Assembly: GCA_958510825.1 (NCBI GenBank)
Contig: OY294054.1
Location: 6,557,683 to 6,621,682, forward strand
From: Brachypterus glaber
Lineage: Eukaryota; Arthropoda; Insecta; Coleoptera; Kateretidae
Length of the DNA stretch: 64,000 nucleotides
Direction of reading: 5' to 3'
Of this stretch, positions 1-8,794 are shown piece after piece (position 1 is the first letter of the stretch; every line of letters starts with the position of its first letter). The position numbers and the translations under genes were made by a program. Under the pieces are notes generated by a model that was not told the origin of the DNA, ran no database searches, and worked only from the letters and a program-made list of their open reading frames with translations.

Positions 1-324
1 TTTAGGTGATATTATATCAGCATTGTTACTGCCCTCAAATTCAAAATATCCAACCTCCTTAATTGGTTTGAATAAAATTCTCAAATATTCATATTTCGAT
101 TGATACAAAGATTTCGAATAGACATATAAATTTTCAAATCTTAACCCGTTTTTGTGTTCTATTAAACTTATTATAATATTAGTTTTCCCACATCCAGACG
201 CTCCAACCACTAAAGCTCGTTTAGACCCCCCACAAAATATAAGTCCATGTTTTCGAAATGAATCAATTGCAACCTTGTCATGGTTTTTTATTGGTAGTAA
301 AAAGGGTTGTTGCTCAATTTGCAT
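1..324 (-). CDS. Packaging ATPase (A32/FtsK-HerA-like), C-terminal part outside window
   Basis: Reading the minus strand from an ATG at 322-324, the frame stays open to base 1 (108 codons). A Walker A P-loop, GASGCGKT, lies at residues 41-48, followed by a hydrophobic helix, as in genome-packaging ATPases of Polintons, adintoviruses and nucleocytoplasmic large DNA viruses. The role would be ATP-driven DNA packaging into the capsid encoded downstream. Walker B and the arginine finger would lie beyond the window edge. The gene is divergent from the PLA2-domain gene, with about 125 bases between start codons. No break is seen in the visible part. Confidence 0.85.
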   Translation of the reverse strand, partial: MQIEQQPFLLPIKNHDKVAIDSFRKHGLIFCGGSKRALVVGASGCGKTNIIISLIEHKNGLRFENLYVYSKSLYQSKYEYLRILFKPIKEVGYFEFEGSNNADIISPK

Positions 325-449
325 GTTTACCCTTTAACTACCTTTACTGCAATGGTACTAAACCATACATTTATCTTTATAAATAAAGCGGTGAGATAAA
401 AAACACTTTAGTTATTAGTGGACTCTTAATCTGACTGCTTATAAAAATA
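325..449. promoter_or_regulatory. Divergent promoter region between ATPase and capsid-operon genes
   Basis: The only gap between the two oppositely transcribed gene sets. It contains TATA-like stretches: TTTATAAATAAA near 375-386 and CTTATAAAAAT near 438-448. The second is so close to the ATG at 450 that it is unlikely to be that gene's own TATA box. Function is inferred from position only. Confidence 0.35.
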
Positions 450-1353
450 ATGAATCGTAGATCCGTGATTATTTCTAAACAAGCTTTCAAGAAGAAAAGA
501 GGTGTTGGTATATTAAACAAAGTTATTGATAATTTACCTATTGAGCTACATCTGCCAGGATATAACTATTGTGGTCCAGGCACCAATCTGGAAACACGTC
601 TAGATCATGGTGATAGAGGAATAAATGAATTGGATGAAGCTTGTAAAGAACATGATATAGCATATTCTAAATTTAAGGACGTTGAAAGTAGGAATAAAGC
701 TGATAAAATATTAAAAGATAAAGCTATTAACATATATAAATCACCTCAAGCAAAAGTTGGAGAAAAATTAAGTGCTTTGGGTATAAGTTCTGCTATGAAG
801 GTGAAAACCAAGCTTGGTATGGGTGTTAGGAGAAAAAATTGGAGAAAAAAGGGTGCAAAAAGGGGGGGAAGTAATGTTAACCGAATTAATTTTAATAATG
901 CAGTTGGAAAAGCCCGTCGTAGTATTAGTAAATTGGGGAATACAAACAATTTACAAAATTTAGCTAAAATAGCTTTAAGCTCAATAAAGAAAAGTATTAA
1001 AAAAGGTGGAAAAATAATACCACCTAAAAAGAGAATAATACCCATTCCAAAAACTGGTGGATTTCTTCCATTTCTAATACCACTGTTTACAGGTTTGTTT
1101 TACTAACTTTAATTTTTATAAACAATATTTCACACATTGTTTTTCAGGACTTAGTGCATTAGGCTCACTTGCTGGGGTAGCTGCAGGAATAGCAAAAGCT
1201 GTAAATGATGCAAAGGCTGCCACAGAAAAAATGGAAGAAGAAAAACGACATAATTTGGCTGTAGAGAATAAATCTATAGGTTCTGGGTTATATATTCGTC
1301 CTTATAGACGAGGCTATGGACTATTTCTAAATTCGTATAAAAAAAACTGTTAG
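450..1353 (+). CDS. PLA2-domain capsid-associated protein with pX-like tail, two exons
   Basis: Residues about 36-75 form a parvovirus-VP1-type secreted phospholipase A2 core: the calcium loop YCGPGT (GPG at 42-44) and the catalytic His-Asp pair in CKEHDIAY (68-69). In parvoviruses this domain opens the endosomal membrane during entry; the same domain occurs in adintovirus/Polinton proteins. A lysine-rich middle follows, then a hydrophobic glycine-rich segment (GGFLPFLIPLF) resembling the adenovirus pX tail. The first open frame stops at 1104-1106, but a 55-base GT-AG interval (1093-1147), if removed, keeps the frame open to a stop at 1351-1353 and restores the alanine/glycine-rich C-terminus usual for this family. 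Total 283 codons (643 + 206 bases). The start was chosen as the first ATG of the frame. Splicing is inferred from frame and splice-site sequence, not from transcripts. Confidence 0.8.
1093..1147 (+). other. Putative spliceosomal intron in the PLA2-domain gene
   Basis: The 5' site reads TTTACAG|GTTTGT and the 3' site is a pyrimidine run ending TTTTTCAG|GAC. Length 55 bases, typical of short insect introns. Excision keeps phase (643 + 206 bases = 283 codons). Without splicing, translation ends after three more codons. An alternative is a small insertion, but perfect splice sites and frame preservation argue for an intron. Confidence 0.75.
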
Positions 1354-1388
1354 AAAAGCTACCGCACCGAGCTCTTTCAAATTTTGAT

Positions 1389-1727
1389 TTGATTAAAAGC
1401 GTAAAAAAATTTAAAATTCCGAATTTTAGGGGTGTATTTATGCGTGATAAACTTCCACAAAAAATTAAAAGAAACGAGTGTGGGATTGTAAATTTAGATA
1501 GCAACAATGCGGTTGGTTCTCACTGGACAGCATTTACAAAATCTGGAAAGGATATAATTTATTATGATAGTTTTGGAAACTTAAGACCTCCTCTAGAATT
1601 AATTCAATATTTTTTCAGTGACGGTAGCGACAATAACATTAAATATAACTATGTGAGAGAACAAAAATTTAACACTATTAATTGTGGTCATTTATGTTTG
1701 AAATTTCTATATAACTACCACTATTAG
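1389..1727 (+). CDS. Adenain-like cysteine protease (PRO)
   Basis: Maturation protease of Polintons, related to the adenovirus protease; cleaves capsid precursors. The catalytic set is visible: His45 in GSHW, Asp60 in YYDSFG, Gln92 and Cys99 in NCGHLC. The Gln-Cys distance of seven residues is the same as in adenain. Length 112 residues from the ATG at 1389, a little short. The frame is open upstream from 1341 without an ATG, and the codons for LPHRALSNFDL there look like the family N-terminus, so the true start may lie upstream by splicing or a non-AUG codon. The extended frame overlaps the end of the preceding gene by a few bases. Confidence 0.85.
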   Translation: MIKSVKKFKIPNFRGVFMRDKLPQKIKRNECGIVNLDSNNAVGSHWTAFTKSGKDIIYYDSFGNLRPPLELIQYFFSDGSDNNIKYNYVREQKFNTINCGHLCLKFLYNYHY

Positions 1728-1770
1728 AATAAATAAATCAGTTGATTTATAATCATTAAAGAAATAGGTT

Positions 1771-2469
1771 ATGTCATTGGCATTAGGTCTTTCAGGGAGA
1801 GATTCAATATTGAATGCCAAATTTAATCCACCTATATATTTAAAAGAAGATGTTGAATACGTTATAGGATTAACAAATTTTGAATCTTTCAACTCTATAC
1901 CCAATATTGATGAAACAAACAATAAACTGTATTACGGTGATACATTTATAACTCTACCAATCGGTGCGTATGAGATAGATGATATAAATAATTTGTTACA
2001 ATCTGAACTTCAAGAGCAAAATGTGTCAATTCATTTGAGGGCAAACAATAACACTTTACATTCTAGTGTTAAATGTACTGAAAAAATAATATTTACTAAC
2101 GATTCTATAGGTAAAATATTAGGCTTTGAAAATAGAACTTTAGATGCAAATACCTCACATATTTCAGATTACCCTGCAGATATTCTGAAGGTTAATGCTA
2201 TTTGTATAGATTGCAACATTGCAGCAGGTTCTTACTTAAATGGTCAACCTGTGCATATTATTCATAATTTTTTTCCCCAAGTACCTGTTGGATTCAAAAT
2301 AGTAGAAAATCCTCAAACTATATTATATTTCCCAATCAATGTAAAAACTATAACCAATATAACCATTAAAATACTAGATCAAGACGGTGATCTAATCAAT
2401 TTCAATAAAGAAGTCATAACGATAGGACTGCATGTAAAAAGTGTAGATAATATTAAAAATGGTTGTTAG
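1771..2469 (+). CDS. Minor capsid protein (penton, single jelly roll)
   Basis: A 232-residue protein with the alternating beta-strand character of Polinton penton proteins: N-terminal DSILNAKFNPPIYLKED, GLTNFESFNSIPN and central NDSIGKILGF are typical. It would form the pentameric vertices of the capsid. It follows the protease and precedes the major capsid gene, the usual order. The last codons (2421-2469) fall inside a 220-base direct duplication, so the same C-terminal codons recur downstream at 2641-2689. The stop codon overlaps the ATG of the next small frame. The start at 1771 is preceded by AT-rich leader without competing ATG. Confidence 0.85.
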   Translation: MSLALGLSGRDSILNAKFNPPIYLKEDVEYVIGLTNFESFNSIPNIDETNNKLYYGDTFITLPIGAYEIDDINNLLQSELQEQNVSIHLRANNNTLHSSVKCTEKIIFTNDSIGKILGFENRTLDANTSHISDYPADILKVNAICIDCNIAAGSYLNGQPVHIIHNFFPQVPVGFKIVENPQTILYFPINVKTITNITIKILDQDGDLINFNKEVITIGLHVKSVDNIKNGC

Positions 2470-2832
2470 ATATAATAAACCAAATAACAAAAATATATTG
2501 AATGAAAAAATATATAAGAAAAAGAACACTCATAATAAAATCAGTACCAGGGGTAATGCTAATGTGTTAACAACAGAAAATCAAAAGTTTCTACAGTCTC
2601 TCGGGTTAAAATGGTTGTTAGATATAATAAACCAAATAACGATAGGACTGCATGTAAAAAGTGTAGATAATATTAAAAATGGTTGTTAGATATAATAAAC
2701 CAAATAACAAAAATATATTGAATGAAAAAATATATAAGAAAAAGAACACTCATAATAAAATCAGTACCAGGGGTAATGCTAATGTGTTAACAACAGAAAA
2801 TCAAAAGTTTCTACAGTCTCTCGGGTTAAAAT
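2421..2832 (+). repeat. 220-base direct duplication across minor-capsid end and small ORF
   Basis: The sequence starting GATAGGACTGCATG at 2421 recurs at 2641 (period 220) and the copies match through to about 2612 and 2832. Between them 2613-2640 repeats 2460-2487, ending in AAATAAC, and the microhomology ATAAC at both junctions fits a replication-slippage or end-joining origin. The first copy carries the true end of the minor capsid gene; the second carries the version of the small ORF that reaches its own stop. Near-identity indicates a recent event. Confidence 0.9.
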
Positions 2833-2843
2833 TATTATTCTAA
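2679..2843 (+). CDS. Small basic protein between minor and major capsid genes
   Basis: 54 codons from ATG 2679 to TAA 2841-2843, rich in Lys and Asn, ending FLQSLGLKLLF. A short frame ending in a similar F-L-x-S-L-G-x-x-L motif commonly precedes the major capsid gene in insect Polintons, to my recollection. The first copy of the duplication (ATG 2459) encodes the same N-terminus but reads on into a chimeric tail ending at 2689, so the second copy is the likelier functional one. Function unknown; possibly a capsid cement or scaffold peptide (inference). Confidence 0.5.
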   Translation: MVVRYNKPNNKNILNEKIYKKKNTHNKISTRGNANVLTTENQKFLQSLGLKLLF

Positions 2844-2847
2844 CAAT

Positions 2848-4083
2848 ATGCTTATTTTAAACGTGATGGAAAATCTTTATATTGATAATTCTATAACTAG
2901 TTCACAACTTCATACTTATGAACCATATTTACCGACAAAGTTGGGCTATAATGATGAAATAATTATCCCCATCCAAGAAGTAGATAAATATACACTTCCC
3001 TGTGAAAGTTTTTTATATATTGAGGGAAAATTAACAAAAAATGATGGTGCTGTAAGCAAAAACTTGACATTTATCAATAATGGAGTTGCTTTTCTTTTTA
3101 AGGAAATTAGATATTTAATAAATGGGCAAACCATTGATTCAGTTAGAGATGTAGGTTTAACCTCAACATTAAAGGGTTATCTATCTTATAGTTCTAATGA
3201 GTCAGCTATGTTGGAAAATGCGGGGTGGGTTCCAAAATCCATTCCTAAAAAACCTGAAGATGCTCTTTTAGTTGATAGCAACGGATATTTTAATGTCTGC
3301 ATACCACTAAAGTTTTTCTTAGGATTTTTCGAAGATTTTCGCAAAATCCTACTTAATGTTAAACAAGAGCTGATTTTGGTGCGTAACAGTAATGATCAAA
3401 ATTCTGTTTTGTATGTGGGACCGTCTGGCCAAACAGAACAACCCAAAATTGAGATAAGTAAACTTTCTTGGAAAATGCCACATATATCAGTTGGTTTACC
3501 TCAAGAAGTGGCTTTAACAAAATTAATTGATAAAAATGTTGATTTAAAAATTGCCTTTAGAAGTTGGGAATTAGTAGAGTTTCCTGAATTACTTGATACT
3601 AATCGACATAATTGGCCTGTTAAAACAAGTACAAAACTTGAAACACCGCGCCATGTGATTGTAGCTTTCCAATCAAAAAGACGTGATGACGTCACAAAAG
3701 ATATGAGTAAATTTGATGATTGTAAACTTAGAAATATACGATTGTTTTTGAATTCCGATAGATATCCCTATAATGATCTCTATATTGATTATGAAAAAAA
3801 TAAATTTGCACAGCTTTATGAAATGTTTGCAAAATTTAAAGAATCATTTTATGAACTTTGAAATACTCCAATTTTTACACCTATTGAATACAAAAAATTA
3901 GCACCAATAGTATATATAGATTGTTCAAAACAAAAAGATTCAGTACAACCTGGACCAATAGTTTTACGAGTTGAGTTTGAAACAGCTGAAACTGTACCTA
4001 AAGACACTTCAGCATATTGTTTAATTTTACATGATAAGCTATTTACCTATAACCCCCTAACAAAGATTGTGAAACAACTATAA
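2848..4083 (+). pseudogene. Major capsid protein (double jelly roll) with one in-frame stop
   Basis: Polinton major capsid protein: N-terminal SITSSQLHTYEPYLPTKLG, FLYIEGKL and FIRYLINGQ-like strands (EIRYLINGQ), central VALTKLIDKNVDL and SWELVEFPEL, then PRHVIVAFQ, all characteristic. The reading frame runs from ATG 2848 (alternative ATG 2866, nearer the family start) to a TGA at 3859-3861. The same frame then stays open for 73 further codons, containing APIVYIDCSKQ and AYCLILHDK, the expected second-jelly-roll end, to TAA 4081-4083. A single nonsense change therefore removes the C-terminal fifth. Readthrough or stop recoding is possible but simple decay is more likely given the other lesions nearby. 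Confidence 0.85.
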
Positions 4084-4095
4084 TTTGCAAGAAAT

Positions 4096-4548
4096 ATGCA
4101 TTTAATCATAGATTTTCAAGCATTTAAAACAGAGAATAATAAATTTCTAATTAAGGAGCTTGCAGCTTATAATGGGGTGAAAATTAGTCACTATGTATTT
4201 AAATCACCATACCCACTAAAAACTTTACCCACAGATTTACAACAACAAGCCCATTGGAACATGAAAAATCATCATAATATAAGCTGGAAGTCGGGATTCA
4301 CACCATGTCATAACTGTGATGATATTATCAAACATCTTTGTGAGAAAGCAGAAACTATTTATGTAAAGGGTGCTGAAAAAGCAGCCTATATTAGAAAATT
4401 TTCGAGTACACTAGTTGTTGAATTGGAAGAAACACCAGCTCTACAAAAATCTGAACCACTATGTTTTTTTCATAATCGTGATTTAAGTGTATGTGCTCTA
4501 TCAAATGTATTTTTTCTTTATACACATTTTATTATGAATGAATTATAA
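4096..4548 (+). CDS. Conserved Polinton protein of unknown function (150 aa)
   Basis: Intact 150-codon frame starting MHLIIDFQAFKTENNKF. The pattern of a hydrophobic strand followed by D-x-Q/E and then FTPCHNCDDI, IYVKGAEKA and VELEETPAL is recurrent in insect Polintons. The opening strand recalls the first motif of RNase H-fold exonucleases, but the usual acidic partner is Gln here, so activity cannot be claimed. Cysteines cluster near the centre (PCHNC) and end. It follows the major capsid gene by 12 bases. Best described as a conserved accessory protein. Confidence 0.6.
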   Translation: MHLIIDFQAFKTENNKFLIKELAAYNGVKISHYVFKSPYPLKTLPTDLQQQAHWNMKNHHNISWKSGFTPCHNCDDIIKHLCEKAETIYVKGAEKAAYIRKFSSTLVVELEETPALQKSEPLCFFHNRDLSVCALSNVFFLYTHFIMNEL

Positions 4549-4635
4549 TATACTTTTTTAAACAATTTTTTGTTGTTTCATTTCACAAATATATAAGCAC
4601 ACTCAATTGAATAAAGTTTTAGTAATATTTCATCT
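4549..4635 (+). promoter_or_regulatory. Putative late promoter upstream of DUF8207-like gene
   Basis: An AT-rich gap with a TATA-like string (AAATATATAAGC near 4589-4600) about 70-80 bases before the first in-frame ATG at 4669. Inferred only from composition and spacing. Confidence 0.25.
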
Positions 4636-4866
4636 GTGACTAGAAGACCATATAGAGCAGATTTAGATATGAATGAGAGACTAGCTAAAGAACTAGTAAG
4701 AACTAGAAAAGCTGTTAGACAAAAATATCAGTCGCTAAAATCTGATATTGCTCAATCACAGAGACAGCTTGAAAAGGAGTATAAACCAATCACGGAACCT
4801 CTTCAAAGGTTGTTACAAAATATTAAATCTGATATTAATATTAAAAAGGAATATATAGTCCATAAT

Positions 4867-5145
4867 GGGAGGCATAGCGTAGTGGCTAGCGCGTATGCAT
4901 AGCAAGTCTACTATCGTGGGTTCGATTCTCACTGGCGCCGATTTACCTTTTTCAGTTAATTAATAATTGAAATTTGGCGAAGGCGATAAGTGAAACGGAC
5001 ACTCCCTAGAAACTGGTTCGAAAGTCAGTATAAGCCGGTGGTTCCCTCTACTACTAGCCCACACAAGTCCTGGACTTAGGGGATGCTTAATTAAGTAGAA
5101 TAGTACGAGGTTAAACAAACATGTAACAAACATGTAAACATGTAA
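4867..5145 (+). mobile_element. tRNA-derived SINE, copy 1
   Basis: Starts GGGAGGCATAGCGTAGTGG with a Pol III A box (TAGCGTAGTGG) and a B box (GGGTTCGATTCTC) about 40 bases on, i.e. a tRNA-like head. A body shared with the copies near 55.2-55.5 kb (minus) and 61.9-62.1 kb (plus) follows, ending in a short ATGTAA-type tail. Copies are very similar over about 260 bases. Inserted in the sense direction inside the DUF8207-like gene. The right limit is approximate because the tail is repetitive; no convincing target duplication was found. Confidence 0.85.
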
Positions 5146-5199
5146 TACGATGAAATACCTGGAGCAGTTAAATCGAAAGGTTATTCATTTTTAGAAGAT

Positions 5200-5262
5200 T
5201 CATTTCAAACACCATCTCCATCATTTCAAACACCATCTCCATCATTTCAAACACCATCTCCA
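5200..5262 (+). repeat. Three 21-base in-frame repeats (SFQTPSP)
   Basis: Perfect tandem triplication of a 21-base unit, each encoding Ser-Phe-Gln-Thr-Pro-Ser-Pro, in the linker of the DUF8207-like protein. The copies are identical at DNA level, so expansion was recent. The SP/TP motifs resemble proline-directed kinase sites or a flexible hinge; no function can be shown. Confidence 0.9.
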
Positions 5263-6128
5263 GATATTTCTCAAGTTAAAAAGTATTCAGCACTATTACC
5301 TACAGGAAGTATTTCTTTTCTGGAAGATCAATTTATAGAAGATAAGACAATCCAAGAAGATAGTAATGATGAGTATGATTCCTCTATTGAAGATGCTGTT
5401 GAAAAAACCCGTCAGGATATACAGAATCTGGCAGGCACAAATATATATCAAGATTGGTTAGAACAATTTAACCCCCTCCCTAGAATGTATTTAGACGAGT
5501 CAATAAAAGAAACAGCTGATTTGTTTGATCACCGCTATGGTGTGATTTACAACATAGAGACATCAAAGTTTAAAATAGGTGAGTCACCATTAACAATAGA
5601 TGGAAAAGATATCATAATTAAAAATTTAACATATCCCGGTACAGTGGGTTTATATGAACTGCTTTGGAAAAAACATCCTGTTGGCTACAAACCAGCAGAT
5701 TTAGACCAATATATGGATATTTTAAATCGAGTAAATGCATATCGTAAAAATTATAATGCTAATGAGGGAATTCAGGCAACGAAATTGGATAAATATACCC
5801 AAATTATACGACCATATTTGGTTAACCAAGGGCTTTTGAAAACAAAGTCAATTTCTTCAAATATTCAACCTAAATTAAAAGCTCCAGTTTATCAATTATC
5901 ACGGTTGAGAAGTGGAAAAACGCTAGAAAAAAAATCCATAGGGGGGAATATGTTGCTTGAATTATCAAAAAATCCCATCGATTATGTGTACTTTAATGAC
6001 GTAACTGAGTTGGTAGAAAGATTAAAACTAATAGTTGCATCACAGTTTGCAGGACATTCTGGTCATAATAATGAAATAGTGTCGATTCTGGAAGAACTAC
6101 GGGAAGCAAAAATTATAAAATAGGAAAC

Positions 6129-7473
6129 ATGATAAACATATTTTCAGTACAAGTCAGAATGCCTATCGATAAGTTTGGTCGACATCATCTCGATGTTAAA
6201 TATAACAGTGCTATAAAAGAACATCTTGGTGTTATTCAGAATGTTGTGTTGTCACAACCAACACCAACATTTTTAAGTTCTGGGGATAACTATGATATGA
6301 AAAATAAAAAAATAATCAATTTAGGAATCCCCAAAAATGAATTAGATGCAACAAATAAATATTATGTAGATAATATTTATCAAAAATCTTTGGAAAATTA
6401 CAATACAATAAAATCAGATATAAAAAATATTGATTTAGATAATAAAATAAATCAAATAAAGAATACAATACAATACAATATACAAGAATACAACAAGGAT
6501 GTAACTACTTTTGTTAATACAGTCATAACAGAAAAATCCTCTGATCTGGAAGCTAAAATAAATAATAATTTTACTCAGCAACTAAATAAGAAAATTAGAG
6601 TAGACTCGTTAGAAAAAGAATCACATTTAAAAAAAATTAAAAAAATTGAAGACAAGCTCGATGAATTTGTAAAGGATAAGGAAAATATTGAAAAAGAAAT
6701 TCAAGACTTGTCTGAGAATAGTGTTAACCAAAAAGGTATACTTGAAAATTTTCAAAATAAAGTGGACAGCAGTGAATTAAAAATAAAACAATTAAAGTTG
6801 ATTTTGATAGCTCCTTAAATAGAAATTCAAAATTTATCTGAGAAAAGTTCTAGTCAAAAAGCTAGTGAATTGCAAATACCTATGGATGAAAAAATAGGTA
6901 AACTAAAGACTGATTTTGAAAACTCTTTAAAAAATATTGTAAAAGAAATTCAAAATTTGTCTGAGAAGATTGTTAACCAAAAAGTGGTGTTGGACAATTT
7001 TCAAAACAAAGTAATCAACAGTGAACAACTACCTCAGATTATAGATGAAAAAATAAGCAAACTAAAGGCTGATTATAAAAATTCTTTAAAAAATATTGTA
7101 AAAGAAATTCAAAATTTAAATGAGAAAAGTGTCAAAAAGTAGTGAACTGGAAATAAAACAATTACCCCAAAAAATTGATGAAAAAATAAATAACCTAAAA
7201 GTTGATTTTGGAAGCTCTTTTAAAAACATTGAAAAATCAAATTCAAATCTGAAACAGGAAATAGATAATTATAAAAAAAATATTCTAAGTGAATATGCTT
7301 CCTACAAAGATAGAATAGAAAAAACTGTGAAGGATTTAGCTATAAAAATCAAAAAATCTGAGGAAAATACCCTCAACATAAGAAAAAACGCTGAGTATGT
7401 GAAAGCAGTATTAGGTTCAAAATTAAATAAATTCAAAGAAGAAATTCCTGAAAAATTAAAAAAAAATAAGTAG
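6129..7473 (+). pseudogene. Trimeric fibre/tail-like coiled-coil protein, frameshifted
   Basis: The N-terminal region (6129 on) contains NYDMKNKKIINLGIP and ELDATNKYYVDN, the knob-attachment type motif seen in phage and Polinton fibres. The remainder is a long heptad-rich coiled coil with repeated modules (KEIQNLSEK, DNFQNKV, IDEKISKLK, each followed by a run like DFENSLKNIV). The gene is now three overlapping or adjacent frames: 6129-6818, 6870-7142 and 7120-7473, separated by an early stop/frame change near 6815 and a frameshift near 7120-7142. Repeated modules of roughly 160-200 bases suggest growth by internal duplication. Likely role: receptor-binding or vertex fibre (inference from architecture). 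Five bases separate it from the DUF8207-like gene. Confidence 0.65.
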
Positions 7474-7504
7474 TTATGTTTTTTTAACAATTTCCACTTA
7501 TCAA

Positions 7505-7816
7505 ATGGGTAAAACCACAATGGAATTTTCTTTAGATAACTTGACATTAATTGGATCCCCATTTATATTAAACAATTTCAGTACAGAGTTTAAATTTCCA
7601 TTCGATGTAGCAATAATAAAAGATATAAGCGAAAGTGGGCTTAAAGACTATTTTTTTCTTTTAAATAAAAAAGGTTATAGAGACATTTTATCATTAAAAG
7701 ACGTAATATTAAAGAGAAATAATATTTTACAAATTGTAAAAACAATTGAAGGTTTGGGAGTTGAAAAATATATTCAATTAGTTCTAGAAATTCCTATAAT
7801 TTATCATGAAGATTAG
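7505..7816 (+). CDS. Small unknown protein before the integrase
   Basis: 103 codons from ATG 7505, intact, moderately hydrophobic with charged C-terminus (IIYHED). Its stop overlaps the first codons of the integrase frame (7806), as in compact viral genomes. I do not recognise a domain. An alternative reading is that it is the degenerate N-terminal region of the integrase in another frame, but it has no zinc-finger His/Cys pattern. Confidence 0.45.
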   Translation: MGKTTMEFSLDNLTLIGSPFILNNFSTEFKFPFDVAIIKDISESGLKDYFFLLNKKGYRDILSLKDVILKRNNILQIVKTIEGLGVEKYIQLVLEIPIIYHED

Positions 7817-8738
7817 CAACATAAGGGCTGAAGTAGTCAACGAACTTCATAAACCAGCCAGAAAAAATTTTAAAAGAAGGCATGTTATTATAAAAGGGTT
7901 ACATGATCTATGGCAGGCTGATTTAGTTGAAATGATCCCATATGCCTGGGGAAATAGTGGGTTTAAGTACATTTTAGTTATAATAAATGTTTTTTCAAAA
8001 TTTGTATGGGTTGTGCCTTTAAAAAGTAAAAAAGCACTTGATGTCTCTAATGCTATGAAAACTGTTTTATTAAAAGTTAAAAAGCATCCTAAAAATATTC
8101 AGACCGATATGGGGAAAGAGTTTTATAAGAAACAATTTAAAACATTAATGGACACATACAAAATAAATCATTATAGCACGTTTTCTAATCTTAAAGCATC
8201 CATTGTAGAACGGGTGAATAAAACATTACAAAATTTAATGTGGAAAAACTTTAGTTTACAAGGCACATATAAATGGTTGGATATTTTACCAGAAATTGTT
8301 AATAAATACAATAATACATAACATTCAACAACTGGTTTTAAACCAAAAGATGTGAATGTAAAAAATGAGAAAATAATTTTATTACACTCTTATAGCACCC
8401 CAAAAATTGTAGTTAAACCTAAATATAGTGTGGGTGATTTTGTTCGTATAAGCAAGTATAGGGAGGCGTTCAGTAGGGGATACCACCCCTCCTGGTCTAA
8501 TGAGATATTTCGCATTAAAAAAATTCAAATGACTAATCCGGTTTCATATATTTTAAAAGATGAAAAGAAAGAAGAGATTCAGGGTGGGATTTACGAGATC
8601 GAATTATTAAAAACCCGTCATAAAAATATTTATCTAGTTCAAAAAGTATTAAAAACTCGTGGAAAACAGGTTTTGGTTAGGTTTTTAGGAATGGATAAGT
8701 CACATGACCAGTGGATATTAAAAAAAGATCTGATGTAA
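7806..8738 (+). pseudogene. Polinton retroviral-like integrase with chromodomain-like tail, one in-frame stop
   Basis: The rve core is clear: first Asp in LWQADLVEM, second Asp in IQTDMGKEFY and Glu in ASIVERVNKTL, 33 residues after the second Asp, as in Polinton and retroviral integrases. The N-terminal ELHKPARKNFKRR is characteristic of Polintons. The frame is interrupted by TAA at 8319-8321 after NKYNNT, and then continues in the same frame (HSTTGFKP) to TGA/TAA at 8736-8738. The C-terminal part has an SH3-like region (KYSVGDFVRISKYREAF) and a chromodomain-like segment (VRFLGMDKSHDQWI). Role: element integration. The core domain is complete before the stop; the target-binding tail would be lost. 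Confidence 0.9.
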
Positions 8739-8794
8739 AATATATAAAATACTTTTCATTTCATTAGTTAGTATTCAAAGGTTAACGTATAAAG

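Larger units (their letters stand above)
4636..6123 (+). pseudogene. DUF8207-like Polinton protein, split by a SINE
   Basis: Two coding segments of one protein are separated by a SINE. The 5' segment (first ATG 4669; a GTG at 4636 opens the frame) encodes a charged coiled-coil (ELVRTRKAVRQKYQSLK). The 3' segment is open from about 5146 to TAA 6121-6123: an acidic linker with three SFQTPSP repeats, then RYGVIYNIETSKFKIG, GTVGLYELLWKK and YKPADLDQYMDIL, the features of the DUF8207 domain found in insect Polintons. The frame 5146 onward is continuous with the ATG at 5485. Function of the family is unknown; it sits between capsid and fibre genes, suggesting a virion or assembly role (inference). 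The insertion terminates the upstream part within a few codons. Confidence 0.75.

Noticed and set aside
746..1045. 99-codon minus-strand frame within the PLA2-domain gene
   Set aside because: Antisense shadow of the lysine-rich coding region.
4867..4940. tRNA gene
   Set aside because: A and B boxes are present but the stems are imperfect and the sequence continues into a repeated body with two other copies; it is a SINE head.
7302..7562. 86-codon minus-strand frame
   Set aside because: Antisense of the fibre gene end.
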